Source: CAVRZJ01 sp964594125
GTDB taxonomy: Bacteria; Acidobacteriota; Thermoanaerobaculia; Thermoanaerobaculales; Thermoanaerobaculaceae
Direction of reading: 5' to 3'
Length of the DNA: 64,000 nt
Assembly (NCBI GenBank): GCA_964594125.1
Contig: CAZQLL010000005.1
Location: 107,969-171,968 of the forward strand
The first letter of the stretch is position 1; every line of letters begins with the position of its first letter. Below the pieces are notes generated by a model. That model searched no databases and was not told where the DNA came from. It was given only the letters and a program-made list of their open reading frames with translations. Shown in pieces: positions 24,262 to 33,265 of this stretch. The translations under genes and the position numbers were made by a program.

Positions 24262-24572
24262 CCGCCTGATCGCCGAGACCTGCGGGCGGTGCGCGGCGTT
24301 GCGGGCGGGGAACCGGCGGCGCCGCGGGACCGCCCCTCTCGAGCTGGGCGACGAAGGCGCTGGAGAACCCTGAACGTCGCGCTCGGCGACACGCCGGTGG
24401 GGGCGCCCCTGCCCGCGCGGCGGCGCGGCCGGGGAACGCTCGGGCAGCCGGGGCGCGGGCCATCGCGTGACAGAGGTCACTGCACCACTTTCTTCTTGTC
24501 GCCATATTCTCAATTAGTCGTTGATCGTGCATCGATGCGCCGCGCAGCAAACCCATCGACCCGGGGGGGACG
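24262..24572. other. 311-base upstream region of the cytochrome gene
   Basis: No gene is supported. From about 24480 to 24540 the sequence is clearly richer in A+T than its surroundings, as expected for a promoter. It contains the GTGA-N6-TCAC site and -10 box annotated at 24467-24508. Confidence 0.5.
24467..24508 (+). promoter_or_regulatory. CRP/FNR-type site and -10 box upstream of the decaheme cytochrome
   Basis: GTGA-CAGAGG-TCAC at 24467-24480 fits the CRP/FNR-family half-site pattern. CATATT (24503-24508) is a four-of-six -10 box. A start near 24515 places the site centre (24473.5) at about -41.5, the class II activator position. FNR-type control of a respiratory cytochrome would make sense, but the regulator is not in the window. 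Confidence 0.45.
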
Positions 24573-26711
24573 ATGAAACGGAACATCCTGTTGTCGGGCA
24601 TCGCGACAGTGGCCGTCACATGGGCGGCAGGGGCCCTGGCCGGTGCCTCGCTGTCCATCGAGAAGGCCGAGTGGAAGGCCGGCGACGCCAAGGTGGAGGC
24701 GGAGGGGCGGGCGCCGGCGCGCGCACGTGTGACGCTCAGGAACGCCGCCAGCAACCTCGCCATCGGCAGCACGAGTGCCGACCGCGAGGGAAAGTGGGAG
24801 ATCGAGGTCAGGGTCGTCGGCGGCGCACCGTGCAGCGTCACGGCCGAGGCCGGCGGGCTTGTCGCGAGCGCACGGGTGAGGAACGCCCCCGCCACCTGCG
24901 GCGGCACGCCGCCGCCGCCCACCGCGACGCCGCGCCCGACACCGCCGCCGTCGCCCACGCCCGTGCCGACGAGTCCGGCGGCCACGCTCGCCGGGCTCGC
25001 GATCAGCGGCCCCGAGACCGTCGAGGAGCTCGCCTCGGTGCAGCTCGCGGCGACCGCACGCTACAGCGACGGGTCGCAGCGCGGCGTGACCGCGGCTGCG
25101 ACGTGGAGCGAGAGCTCGCCGTTCGCGACGGTCGCGGCCGGCAAGGTCACGGCCACCGCGGTGACCTCCGAGCAGACGGTCTCGGTGCTGGCGACCTACA
25201 GCGAGGGCGGCGTGACGCGGAGTGCGTCGCGGATCCTCACGATCATCCGCCGGCCGCCGCCGGTCGTCACCGGCTCGCACGCCGGGCGCTTCGCCTCCTA
25301 CGAGGGCACGAAGACCTGCCTCACGTGCCACCTCGCCGAGGCCAGGGACATGCACGCCTCGGTCCACTACCAGTGGCTCGGCGACGCCGGCGAAGCGTTC
25401 GGCCTGGGCACGACGTGGGCCGGCAAATACGGCGGCATCAACGATTTCTGCATCTTTCCAGACATCAACTGGATCGGCCAGCTCACCAACGCCGACGGCC
25501 TCAAGGTGGACGGCGGCTGCGCCCGCTGTCACGCCGGCCTCGGCGCCAGGCCGACCGCCGAGCCGACGCAGGCGCAGCTCGAGAACATCGACTGCCTGTT
25601 CTGCCACTCGCCGCAGTACAAGCGCACGGTGGCGGCCGTCAACGGCACCTTCCAGTTCGTCCCCAACGCCGCCGCGATGGGAATCAGCATCCTGCAGGCG
25701 GCAAGCGACATCACGAAGCCGTCGAACGACACATGCCTGGACTGCCACACCAAAGCCGGCGGCGGCAACAACTTCAAGCGCGGCGACATCGAAGAGGCGC
25801 ACCGCAACGCCACGGCGTCGTTCGACGTCCACATGGCGCCGCGCTCGGCGGGCGGCGCGGGTCTCGCATGCCTCGACTGCCACACCGCCGCCGGCCACCG
25901 CATCGCCGGCCGCGGCGTCGACCTGCGTGAGCGCGACGTGCCCGATCGGGTCGAGTGCTCGCGCTGCCACTCCGCGACGCCGCACGGCAACAGCCGCCTC
26001 GACGGACACGCCAGGCGTCTCGCCTGCCAGAGCTGCCACGCGCCGACGTTCGCCAAGGTGGCGCCGACCGACATGAGGCGCGACTGGAGCCTGCCCGGGG
26101 ACCTCAACCCCGAGACCAAGCTCTGGGAGCCGCACATGGTGATGGCGACGAACGTCACGCCCGAGTACCGGTTCTTCGACGGCACCTCGCAGTTCTACCA
26201 GTTCGGGGACGCCGCGCAGCCGGGGCCGGGCAGCCGCATCCTCATGGCCGGCCCGCGCGGCTCGATCCTGACGCCGGGCGCCAAGATCATTCCCGTCAAG
26301 CACCACCTCGGCCGGCAGCCGATCGACCCGGCGACCCGCCGGCTGCTGCCGCTGAAGATCGGCATCTTCTTCTCGACGGGAGACGTGGCGACGGCGGTGG
26401 CCGAGGGGACGAAGGCGGTCGGCTGGACGTACAACGGCCACGAGTTCGCCGAGACCGAGCGGTACATGGGGATCTTCCACGAAATCGCCCCGGCCGGGCA
26501 GGCGGTCGCCTGCGCGAGCTGCCACGGCGGCGGCCGGATGGACTTCGCCGCCCTCGGCTACTCCCCGAAGGCCACCCGCAACGGCAAGCCGCTGTGCCAG
26601 AGCTGCCACGGCAACAAGGGCGCGATGAGCTTCACGAAGCTGCACGAAAAGCACGTCACCGACAAGAAGTACGACTGCAGCACCTGCCACGGCTTCTCGA
26701 GGGCGAGCTGA
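24573..26711 (+). CDS. Exported decaheme c-type cytochrome with a bacterial Ig-like domain
   Basis: 712 residues with a Sec signal peptide (ILLSGIATVAVTWAAGALA). After a carboxypeptidase-regulatory-like stretch and a Pro/Thr linker, a BIG_2-type Ig-like domain spans about 140-230. The rest carries ten CXXCH heme motifs: CLTCH, CARCH, CLFCH, CLDCH twice, CSRCH, CQSCH, CASCH, CQSCH and CSTCH. Heme 8 to 10 form a compact C-terminal group after a ~130-residue heme-free insertion. Likely a periplasmic or surface electron-transfer or reductase protein; the substrate cannot be told. A G-rich ribosome site (24563-24569) precedes the ATG. A terminator follows. Confidence 0.85.
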   Translation: MKRNILLSGIATVAVTWAAGALAGASLSIEKAEWKAGDAKVEAEGRAPARARVTLRNAASNLAIGSTSADREGKWEIEVRVVGGAPCSVTAEAGGLVASARVRNAPATCGGTPPPPTATPRPTPPPSPTPVPTSPAATLAGLAISGPETVEELASVQLAATARYSDGSQRGVTAAATWSESSPFATVAAGKVTATAVTSEQTVSVLATYSEGGVTRSASRILTIIRRPPPVVTGSHAGRFASYEGTKTCLTCHLAEARDMHASVHYQWLGDAGEAFGLGTTWAGKYGGINDFCIFPDINWIGQLTNADGLKVDGGCARCHAGLGARPTAEPTQAQLENIDCLFCHSPQYKRTVAAVNGTFQFVPNAAAMGISILQAASDITKPSNDTCLDCHTKAGGGNNFKRGDIEEAHRNATASFDVHMAPRSAGGAGLACLDCHTAAGHRIAGRGVDLRERDVPDRVECSRCHSATPHGNSRLDGHARRLACQSCHAPTFAKVAPTDMRRDWSLPGDLNPETKLWEPHMVMATNVTPEYRFFDGTSQFYQFGDAAQPGPGSRILMAGPRGSILTPGAKIIPVKHHLGRQPIDPATRRLLPLKIGIFFSTGDVATAVAEGTKAVGWTYNGHEFAETERYMGIFHEIAPAGQAVACASCHGGGRMDFAALGYSPKATRNGKPLCQSCHGNKGAMSFTKLHEKHVTDKKYDCSTCHGFSRAS

Positions 26712-26718
26712 GGAGACC

Positions 26719-26774
26719 GGGCTCCGGGCTCCGGATTCCTAGCTCAGGACACCGGGTACGGGGTACCGGAACCA
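26719..26774 (+). repeat. Degenerate heptanucleotide array
   Basis: Eight 7-base units in register: GGGCTCC twice, then GGATTCC, TAGCTCA, GGACACC, GGGTACG, GGGTACC and GGAACCA. It lies just after the cytochrome stop and before its terminator. It is one of about a dozen period-7 arrays between here and 54.3 kb. Confidence 0.75.
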
Positions 26775-26792
26775 CGAATCGTGAGGGAACAG

Positions 26793-26824
26793 AGGGCCGG
26801 CAGCGACGCCGGCCCTTCACTTTT
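26793..26824 (+). terminator. Rho-independent terminator of the cytochrome gene
   Basis: AGGGCCGGC (26793-26801), a six-base loop, GCCGGCCCT (26808-26816), then a T-rich TCACTTTT tail. It lies between the cytochrome and the convergent DUF4199 gene. Confidence 0.7.
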
Positions 26825-26869
26825 GCCTTGGGAGCGGCGCGGACAACTCGGGTGCCCGGCGGGCGGTCG

Positions 26870-27349
26870 CTACTTCTTGCGGTGGAAAATCGCGATGATC
26901 AGAGAGGCGAGCAGGCCGGTTACGACGGTGCCGACGACGCCCATGAGCGCGTTGACCACGGGCGTCTGCATCGGCGCCCCGAGCGCCAGCGCCGCGTCGA
27001 TCTCCGCCTGCGTCCGCCCGGCGGAACGCATCATCTCTACCTGCAGCGTGCGCAGCTCCTCGAAGTAGCTCGGGAACAGCACCGTCGTGAACAGCAGCGA
27101 GCCGCAGAAGATGATCACCGCCGCGATCGCCGCGGTCATCGTGCCCTTCCCGACCTGACCGATGTACTCCGTGGTCGCCGCGGTCCGGCGCAGCACCCAA
27201 AGCAGCACCGCCACCTCGACCAGGACCACCACCCAGAACAGGTTCAGCAGCGTCGGGTGCTTGTACCAGCCCGTCACGCCCATCAGCAGCGTCCAAAGGA
27301 ACACCAGCACGCCGAGCCATATCCCGCCCTTGACGGTCACGTTTCTCAT
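26870..27349 (-). CDS. DUF4199-like membrane protein
   Basis: 159 residues with four transmembrane segments: an N-terminal pair (GGIWLGVLVFLWTLLMG, LFWVVVLVEVAVLLWVL), one at IAAVIIFCGSLLFTTV and a C-terminal VVGTVVTGLLASLIIAIF ending in HRKK. The loop YFEELRTLQVEMMRSAGRT is polar and helical. The arrangement fits DUF4199, a family of unknown function. A GAGGG-containing ribosome site lies a few bases upstream of ATG 27349. Single gene. Confidence 0.72.
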   Translation of the reverse strand: MRNVTVKGGIWLGVLVFLWTLLMGVTGWYKHPTLLNLFWVVVLVEVAVLLWVLRRTAATTEYIGQVGKGTMTAAIAAVIIFCGSLLFTTVLFPSYFEELRTLQVEMMRSAGRTQAEIDAALALGAPMQTPVVNALMGVVGTVVTGLLASLIIAIFHRKK

Positions 27350-27387
27350 GTCGCCCTCCGAGCTGCGCCAAGTGTACGCTAGCCGCG

Positions 27388-29088
27388 CTACCTATCCCAC
27401 GCGCCGGCGGCGCGCAGGCGCTCGACCACTCCGGCGGCGCGCTCGCGCAGCGCCAGGTAATCGGTCTTGGCGACGCGGTTGAGCGGGATCTCCCCGGGGC
27501 CGACGAGCTCGATGTGGGACGGGCGCGCGTAGGCGGCGATCGAGCGGCAGGCGGCGAGCACGTCGCCGACCGTGAGGCCGGAGCCGGCGGCCGGCTCGAC
27601 GAACGCCACGATCCCCTCGCTGAACACCTCGTGATCGGCACCGACGCACGCCACCGCCGCGACTCGCCCGGGCAGCGCGGCGGCGATGTGGCTCTCGACG
27701 TCCTCGGGGAACACCTGGTACCCCTTCGGCTTGATCACCAGGCCCTTGCGGCCGGAGAAGTGCAGGCCGGCGGCGTCGTACGACCCCATGTCGCCGGTGT
27801 AGAGGATACCGTCGCGCGACAGCGCACGGGCGCTGGCTACGGGGTCGCCGTGGTAACCCAGGAAGACCTGCGGCCCCGAGAAGCAGATCTCCCCCACCTC
27901 GCCGGCCGCCTTGCGCGGCCCTGCCCGCCCGTCCGCGCGCATCGGCTCGCGGATCGAGATCGGGCACAGCGGCATGTCGAACCCGATCCCGGCGGCGAGG
28001 TCGTCGACGTCCGCGTCGAGGTCGGTGTAGGTGCAGAAGCCCGCGGTCTCGGTGAGGCCGAGCCCGGTGCCGATGCGCGGCGCCATCGCGCGCAGGCGCT
28101 CGAGGAACGGGCGCGACACCGCCTGGCCGCCGTAGATCGCGAAGCGCAACGACGAGAGGTCGAACGCGCCGTACTCCGACAGCCGCCACTCGAGGTTGAA
28201 CAGCGCCGGGATCTGGCCGAGCACGGTCACGCGGTGCTTCGCGATCGCCTCGAGACTCGACGTGGCGTCGAAGATCGGCAGGATGACGCAGGTGCCGCCG
28301 CCGAACACCGTGGTCGCGAGCTGCTCGGTGGCGCAGCCGACGTGCGAAGGGGGCAGGTTCACGAGCATGCGGTCGGAGGCGTCCATCGCGAAGGCCACGG
28401 CGAGGCCGATGTTCTGCACGAGGATGTTCTCGTGGCACAGCACCGCCGGCTTCGGCGAGCCGGTGGAGCCGGTGGTGAAGATGATCAGGCAGGGGTCGCG
28501 GCGGTCGACGGCGCGGTGCGCGCGGCGAAGGGAGCCGGAGAGTTTCGCCAGCACGTACTTCCGCTTGATGTCCGCCGCGAACGCGGTGATACCTGTCGCG
28601 CCCTTGACGACGAGCTCGGGCTCCTTCTGGAACTGCACCCAGCGGCGGACGTACGGCGAGGACGCCATCACCTCCGTTACCAGCGGGCGGAAGTCGGCGA
28701 CCGGCGTCTGCCCGACGAAGAAGTACGCCGCCGGCTCGATGCGGTCGAAGCAGTACTGCACCTCCTTCGCCTTCAGCCGCAGGTCGAGCGGCGCCAGGAC
28801 GGCGCCGATGCGGTAGCAGGCGAACATCAGGAACACGTGCTCCTTCAGCAGCGGCAGCGATGTGGCGACGACGTCGCCCCTGCGCAGCCCGATCGCCAGC
28901 AGCTTCGCCGCGAACGCCGACACCGCGGCGTCGAAGCGCTTCCAGCTCACGGTCTCGCCGGTCGCGTGCTCGATGATCGCGGTCGCGTCGGGCCGCTCGC
29001 GCGCCCAGTGCCCGACGTAGTCGGCGAGATTCGGCAGCAGGCCGTCGTACAGCTCGCGGCAGCGCTGGTCCCTGGTTGGGTCCTTCAT
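27388..29088 (-). CDS. Acyl-CoA synthetase / AMP-dependent ligase
   Basis: 566-residue ANL-superfamily enzyme that activates a carboxylic acid as acyl-AMP and usually transfers it to CoA. The phosphate-binding A3 motif is TTGSTGSPKP, A5 is GLGLTETAG, A7 is YTGDMG, and A10 contains IPLNRVAKTDYL with the catalytic lysine. The substrate pocket cannot be read confidently; a medium/long-chain fatty or aromatic acid is possible. The start is nine bases after the stop of the OsmC gene, so the two form an operon. Confidence 0.88.
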   Translation of the reverse strand: MKDPTRDQRCRELYDGLLPNLADYVGHWARERPDATAIIEHATGETVSWKRFDAAVSAFAAKLLAIGLRRGDVVATSLPLLKEHVFLMFACYRIGAVLAPLDLRLKAKEVQYCFDRIEPAAYFFVGQTPVADFRPLVTEVMASSPYVRRWVQFQKEPELVVKGATGITAFAADIKRKYVLAKLSGSLRRAHRAVDRRDPCLIIFTTGSTGSPKPAVLCHENILVQNIGLAVAFAMDASDRMLVNLPPSHVGCATEQLATTVFGGGTCVILPIFDATSSLEAIAKHRVTVLGQIPALFNLEWRLSEYGAFDLSSLRFAIYGGQAVSRPFLERLRAMAPRIGTGLGLTETAGFCTYTDLDADVDDLAAGIGFDMPLCPISIREPMRADGRAGPRKAAGEVGEICFSGPQVFLGYHGDPVASARALSRDGILYTGDMGSYDAAGLHFSGRKGLVIKPKGYQVFPEDVESHIAAALPGRVAAVACVGADHEVFSEGIVAFVEPAAGSGLTVGDVLAACRSIAAYARPSHIELVGPGEIPLNRVAKTDYLALRERAAGVVERLRAAGAWDR

Positions 29089-29097
29089 GACGGCGCC

Positions 29098-29562
29098 TCA
29101 CTCCGACGAGGCGTGGAGCACTCCGCCGTCGCGGTCGCACACCTGGACGGCGATCGGGATGCCTCGCCGCACGCTGGCGCTCACCGTGCAGTAGTCCTCG
29201 AACAGACCGAGACAGCGCTCCAGCTTCTCGCGTTCCGAGCCCGCCACCGGCAGGTCGATGCGGACGGCGAAACCCGCGAGCCGCAGGCGGCCCTTCTCAT
29301 TGCGCTCCACACGCCCGCTCACCCGCGTGCGCGCGCCGGCGAGCTCGAGCTTGGAGCGCTGCAGGCAGAACAGCAGGCTGGCGGTCAGGCAGTTGCCGAC
29401 CGCCGCCGCGAGCAGCCTCGAGGCGTTCGGCCCCCGGCGCGTGCCGAGGGGCTCCGGCTCGTCCATCAACACCTCGGCCGCCTCCGGCCAGTCGAACGTC
29501 ACCTTGAACTCGAGCCCCTGCAGGTGCTCCAGTGTGACCGTAAGCTCGCCGTCTACCGCCAT
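29098..29562 (-). CDS. OsmC family peroxiredoxin-like protein
   Basis: 154 residues with the two conserved OsmC/Ohr cysteines, one in AVGNCLTASLLF and one in FEDYCTVSASV. The family reduces organic hydroperoxides with a dithiol cofactor. The N-terminal beta sheet (LTVTLEHLQGLEFKVTF) and the following helix are of normal length. GAGAGGTGAT precedes the ATG. Upstream partner of the acyl-CoA ligase. Confidence 0.85.
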   Translation of the reverse strand: MAVDGELTVTLEHLQGLEFKVTFDWPEAAEVLMDEPEPLGTRRGPNASRLLAAAVGNCLTASLLFCLQRSKLELAGARTRVSGRVERNEKGRLRLAGFAVRIDLPVAGSEREKLERCLGLFEDYCTVSASVRRGIPIAVQVCDRDGGVLHASSE

Positions 29563-29621
29563 GGATCACCTCTCTTCGTGCACAGCATACCGCCGCCGCC
29601 CGCGCGGTCGCGGACAGCCGA

Positions 29622-31292
29622 TCAGCTACCGGCGGCCGCCGCCGCGCCGGCCGGCAGCACCTCGGGCAGCTCGGCCAGCGCCACACCGCCCTCCGGCGTC
29701 ACCAGATAGGTGTCCTCGATGCGGATGCCGAGGTTCCAGAACTCCCGGCCGATCGCGCTGCCGGCCGGGATGTAGATCCCCGGCTCGATCGTCACCACCA
29801 TCCCCGCGGCGAGCTCGTCGACGTGCGCGTCGTGCACCTCGATCCCGACGTGGTGCGACAACCCGTGGATGAAGTACTTCCCGAACCCCGCCCTGTCGAT
29901 CGCAGCGTGCGCGCGGCGGTTGAGAGCGCGCAGGGAGGCGCCGGGCTTCAGCGCGGCGCGCGCCTCCTCCTTGGCTGTCAGCACCGCGTCGAGCAGGCGG
30001 CGCTCGGTCTCGCTCCATTCCCCCGCCACCGGGAACGTGCGCGTGATGTCCGCGGCGTAGCCGTCGACTGAGCAGCCGATGTCCACGACCACCAGCCCTG
30101 CGCGCAGTTCGGCGTCGTTCCTCTGGTAGTGCGGCAGCACGGCGTTGGCGCCGGAGGCCACGATCGACCTGAACGCGACGCCGGTGGCGCCGCCGGCCGC
30201 GTACGCCGCGAGCACGGCCGCCTCGAGGTCGCGCTCGTTGGCTCCCGGACGGACCAGCGCCGCCGCCGCGCGCTGCGCCGACGCGGTGATCGCCGCCGCG
30301 CGCCGCAGCGCTGCGAGCTCCTCTTCATCCTTGACCGCGCGCAACCGCGCCAGCTCGCGGGAGCAGCTCCGGCCGCGCAGGAGCACGCCGAGACGGGCGC
30401 CGAGCGAACCTGAGTCGGCTACCAGCGCCACCGGGTGGGCGACTCCGGAGAGATAGAAGCTGCCTGCGGGCGAGAGCAACAGCGCCGGCCGGCCGCCGGT
30501 GGCGGCCCGCAGCTTCTCGAGGCGAGCGGCGTGCCCGGCCCGCTCAGGCGTGACGAGCGGCGCGAGCAGCACCAGTACGACGAGCCCGGCGACCGCCGCG
30601 AGTGCGCCGGCGCGCGCCGCCGCCAGCGCGGCGCGCTGCCGCTCCGGCCTCGTCACCGGCCGCCGTTCCAGCAGCGGCGGGCGCAGAACCCGCGGCAGCA
30701 CGGCCTGCCAGGCGATGCCGACGGCGAACAGCGCCGCGAGCGGCAGGATCGCGAGCTCGCCCGGCCACGCGCGGGCGAGAAGCGCGGTCCCGAGCGCGGC
30801 GCCCAGCACGCCGACCGACGCCTCGGGAAGCAGCGCGCCCAGCGCCGCGCCGACCACGAGAAGGGCGAGCAGCGCATGGCGGTTCGGCGCCATCCCGCCG
30901 CCCAGCGCGACGCCAGCCGCCAGCAGCGCCGGCAGCGGCCAGCTCAGCGCCGCCGCCATCGCGATGCGCGGCGCCACGGCGTGCAGCGCCAGCCCGAATG
31001 CCAGCACCAGCGCCGCCGCCAGCCCGGCCAGCGGGTACGCCACGGCGGCCAGGAGGCCCGCGCCCAGCCCCGCGCCGGCGAGCAGAAAGAACGACCCGAC
31101 CGCCAGGCGCGGCCGGCGCCGCGCGAGCAGCAGCAGCGCGGCGCCCCAGACCGCCAGTGCGAGGCGGCCGGCGACGAGAAGCGCCGAGGGCGCCGCCCGC
31201 AGGCCCTCCGGCAGCTCACCGGCCGCCGGCGCCGCCAGCGCCGGCGCCAGCGCGAGAGCGGTCCACCACGTCAATCGCAGCCGAGAGCCCAT
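29622..31292 (-). CDS. Membrane-anchored M24 (Xaa-Pro aminopeptidase-like) peptidase
   Basis: 556 residues in an unusual fusion. Residues 1 to about 250 are almost entirely hydrophobic with eight or nine predicted transmembrane helices. The C-terminal ~300 residues form a creatinase/aminopeptidase P fold. All five metal ligands are in place: D404, D415, one of H480/H481, E503 and E526. The N-terminal creatinase domain is reduced to a short remnant (RPALLLSPAGSFYLSGVAHP). ATG 31292 has GGGGG five bases upstream; the frame extends to 31370 without better support. The membrane part resembles no transporter I know. Confidence 0.82.
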   Translation of the reverse strand: MGSRLRLTWWTALALAPALAAPAAGELPEGLRAAPSALLVAGRLALAVWGAALLLLARRRPRLAVGSFFLLAGAGLGAGLLAAVAYPLAGLAAALVLAFGLALHAVAPRIAMAAALSWPLPALLAAGVALGGGMAPNRHALLALLVVGAALGALLPEASVGVLGAALGTALLARAWPGELAILPLAALFAVGIAWQAVLPRVLRPPLLERRPVTRPERQRAALAAARAGALAAVAGLVVLVLLAPLVTPERAGHAARLEKLRAATGGRPALLLSPAGSFYLSGVAHPVALVADSGSLGARLGVLLRGRSCSRELARLRAVKDEEELAALRRAAAITASAQRAAAALVRPGANERDLEAAVLAAYAAGGATGVAFRSIVASGANAVLPHYQRNDAELRAGLVVVDIGCSVDGYAADITRTFPVAGEWSETERRLLDAVLTAKEEARAALKPGASLRALNRRAHAAIDRAGFGKYFIHGLSHHVGIEVHDAHVDELAAGMVVTIEPGIYIPAGSAIGREFWNLGIRIEDTYLVTPEGGVALAELPEVLPAGAAAAAGS

Positions 31293-31450
31293 GGCACCCC
31301 CTGCTCCTGTGGTCCGGCGCGATTCTACCCGCTCCGGAGTCCGCCGCACGGAGCCTGGCGCGCGGTCCACGGCGCGCGCCAGGCCGCACCCGCCCCTTGA
31401 CGACCGATGCCGCAGTGCGGCATCCTGACGCGGGGCGCGGAGGTGCGCTG

Positions 31451-32242
31451 ATGCGCAGGGTGGTGTTCAACAACAAGGGCGGGGTCGGCAAGTCGACGAT
31501 CGTCTGCAACCTCGCGTCGGTGGCTGCCGCCAGGGGAAGGCGCACGCTGGTGGTCGACCTCGACCCGCAGGGCAACAGCACGCGCTACCTGCTCGGCGCG
31601 GCGGCGGAGCAGGCCGCCCCGAGCCTCGCGAAGTTCTTCGAGGAGACGCTGTCGTTCAAGCTGTTCCGCGAGGACCCGACGGCGTTCGTGCACCCGACGC
31701 CGTTTCCCGGGCTGTCGGTGCTGCCCGCGCACGCGGAGATGGCCGATCTGCACGGCAAGCTCGAGTCGCACCACAAGATCTACAAGCTGCGCGAGCTGCT
31801 GCAGCGCCTCGACGGCTTCGACGCGGTGTACCTCGACACGCCACCCGCAATGGGTTTCTACACGCTGTCGGCGCTCATCGCCGCCGAGCGCTGCCTGATC
31901 CCGTTCGACTGCGACGACTTCTCGCGGCGGGCGCTGTACGCGCTGCTCGAGAACGTGCAGGAGGTCAAGGCCGATCACAACGGCGCCCTCGAGGTCGAGG
32001 GGATCGTCGTCAACCAGTACCAGTCGCGCGCGCTGCTGCCCCAGCGCCTGGTCGACGAGCTCCTCGCCGAGGGGCTGCCGGTGCTCAAACCCTACCTGTC
32101 GGCGTCGGTGAAGGTGCGCGAGTCGCACCAGGAGTGCCGCCCGCTGGTGCACCTGGCGCCGCAGCACAAGCTGGCGCGCCAGTACGAGGCGCTGCACGAC
32201 CGCCTCGAGCGGCGCGCCCGCCGCGCCGCGAAGCGCGGCTGA
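31451..32242 (+). CDS. ParA-family ATPase
   Basis: 263-residue deviant-Walker ATPase: KGGVGKST at residues 9-16, LVVDLDPQGNST for A', and AVYLDTPPAMG for Walker B. It has no N-terminal HTH and no parB follows, so it is an orphan ParA or MinD-like positioning protein rather than a complete partition system. GGAGG (31437-31442 region) precedes the ATG. Its stop abuts the convergent corA stop with no base between. Confidence 0.88.
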   Translation: MRRVVFNNKGGVGKSTIVCNLASVAAARGRRTLVVDLDPQGNSTRYLLGAAAEQAAPSLAKFFEETLSFKLFREDPTAFVHPTPFPGLSVLPAHAEMADLHGKLESHHKIYKLRELLQRLDGFDAVYLDTPPAMGFYTLSALIAAERCLIPFDCDDFSRRALYALLENVQEVKADHNGALEVEGIVVNQYQSRALLPQRLVDELLAEGLPVLKPYLSASVKVRESHQECRPLVHLAPQHKLARQYEALHDRLERRARRAAKRG

Positions 32243-33265
32243 CTAACGGCGGCCGATCCAGCCGAGCCGGCGGAAGGCAACCAGAAGCCCGCCGGCCAGC
32301 GCCCCCATTGCCGCCATCAGCGCCCAGAACCCCCAGGGGACCGTGACTCCGGGCATGTGCTCGAAGTTCATGCCGTAGACCCCGACGATCAGAGTGAGCG
32401 GCAGCATGATCGCCGAGACCACGGTGAGCACGTTCATGATCTCGCTGGTGCGGTTGGCGGCGGCCGCCTGGATGTCGTGCAAGATCCCGTCGAGCATGTC
32501 GCGCGACGAGTCGACCGCGGCGCGCACCGACTGCGCGGTGCCCAGCATCTCGCGGAAGGTGTTGCGCGAGTCGTCGGAGATGAAGCGGTTGCGCTTGGTG
32601 CCGAGGAGCATCAGCACGATGTGCAGGGAAGCCGCGAGCTTCTTCAGCGTGAGAATGTTCTGACCGGCGACGGCGATCCCCTGCGCACTGGCGTCGCGGT
32701 TGTCGTGCGCCTGCAGGGCATCGAGGAAGTTGTCGTTCGCGAGGTTCACGTGAGCATAGTCGTACAGGCAGTGCTGGAGGAAGAGGAACGTCACGAATCC
32801 CGGGGTCTTGCCGGCGAGGCGGAAGCTGTCGACGCACGACGCCTTGACCACCTCGACCACGTCGAGCGGGCGCTGATGGTAGGTGATCACGAAGTCGCCG
32901 CCGATCACCATGATCATGCGGGCGAACGCGATCGCTTCCGGCGTCCGCCCGGTGTCGAGGTAGCGCTCCGGCTCGTAGATCGGGTAGAGATAGAACGCCA
33001 GGCAGTCGGGCCGCTCGACGATGCGGGGCAGCACCTCGTGCTTGTCGAAGTGGCTCACCAGCACGAGGTCGATCCCCATCTTGCGCAGGACGTCGTTCAT
33101 CGGCGCGATCTCGGGACCCTCGATGTCGAACCACGAGAACACGGCCGGGTCGGCGAGCTCGCGGTTGAGGTCCTCGCGGCCGAACTCCCGGGTCGACCGG
33201 TCGGCGGCGTTGAAGCTGATCCCGAAGAAACGGTACGGCTGCGGCAGCTCTGGATATGCGTTCAT
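32243..33265 (-). CDS. corA: CorA-family magnesium transporter
   Basis: 340 residues. A large N-terminal cytoplasmic domain is followed by two C-terminal transmembrane helices. The family's Mg2+-selectivity motif is present as YGMNFEHMPG after LTVVSAIMLPLTLIVGV. The second helix (WGFWALMAAMGALAGGLLVAF) ends in a basic tail. The ATG at 33265 begins the folded region; the frame continues far upstream through repeat sequence and is not coding. No clear ribosome site. Confidence 0.9.
   Translation of the reverse strand: MNAYPELPQPYRFFGISFNAADRSTREFGREDLNRELADPAVFSWFDIEGPEIAPMNDVLRKMGIDLVLVSHFDKHEVLPRIVERPDCLAFYLYPIYEPERYLDTGRTPEAIAFARMIMVIGGDFVITYHQRPLDVVEVVKASCVDSFRLAGKTPGFVTFLFLQHCLYDYAHVNLANDNFLDALQAHDNRDASAQGIAVAGQNILTLKKLAASLHIVLMLLGTKRNRFISDDSRNTFREMLGTAQSVRAAVDSSRDMLDGILHDIQAAAANRTSEIMNVLTVVSAIMLPLTLIVGVYGMNFEHMPGVTVPWGFWALMAAMGALAGGLLVAFRRLGWIGRR

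Noticed and set aside
24573..26711. Octaheme tetrathionate reductase or hydroxylamine oxidoreductase
   Set aside because: Ten hemes, an N-terminal Ig-like domain and no matching motif spacing; substrate left open.
31451..32242. Chromosome partition (parAB) locus and origin region
   Set aside because: No parB, parS or replication gene is nearby; parA is alone and faces corA.
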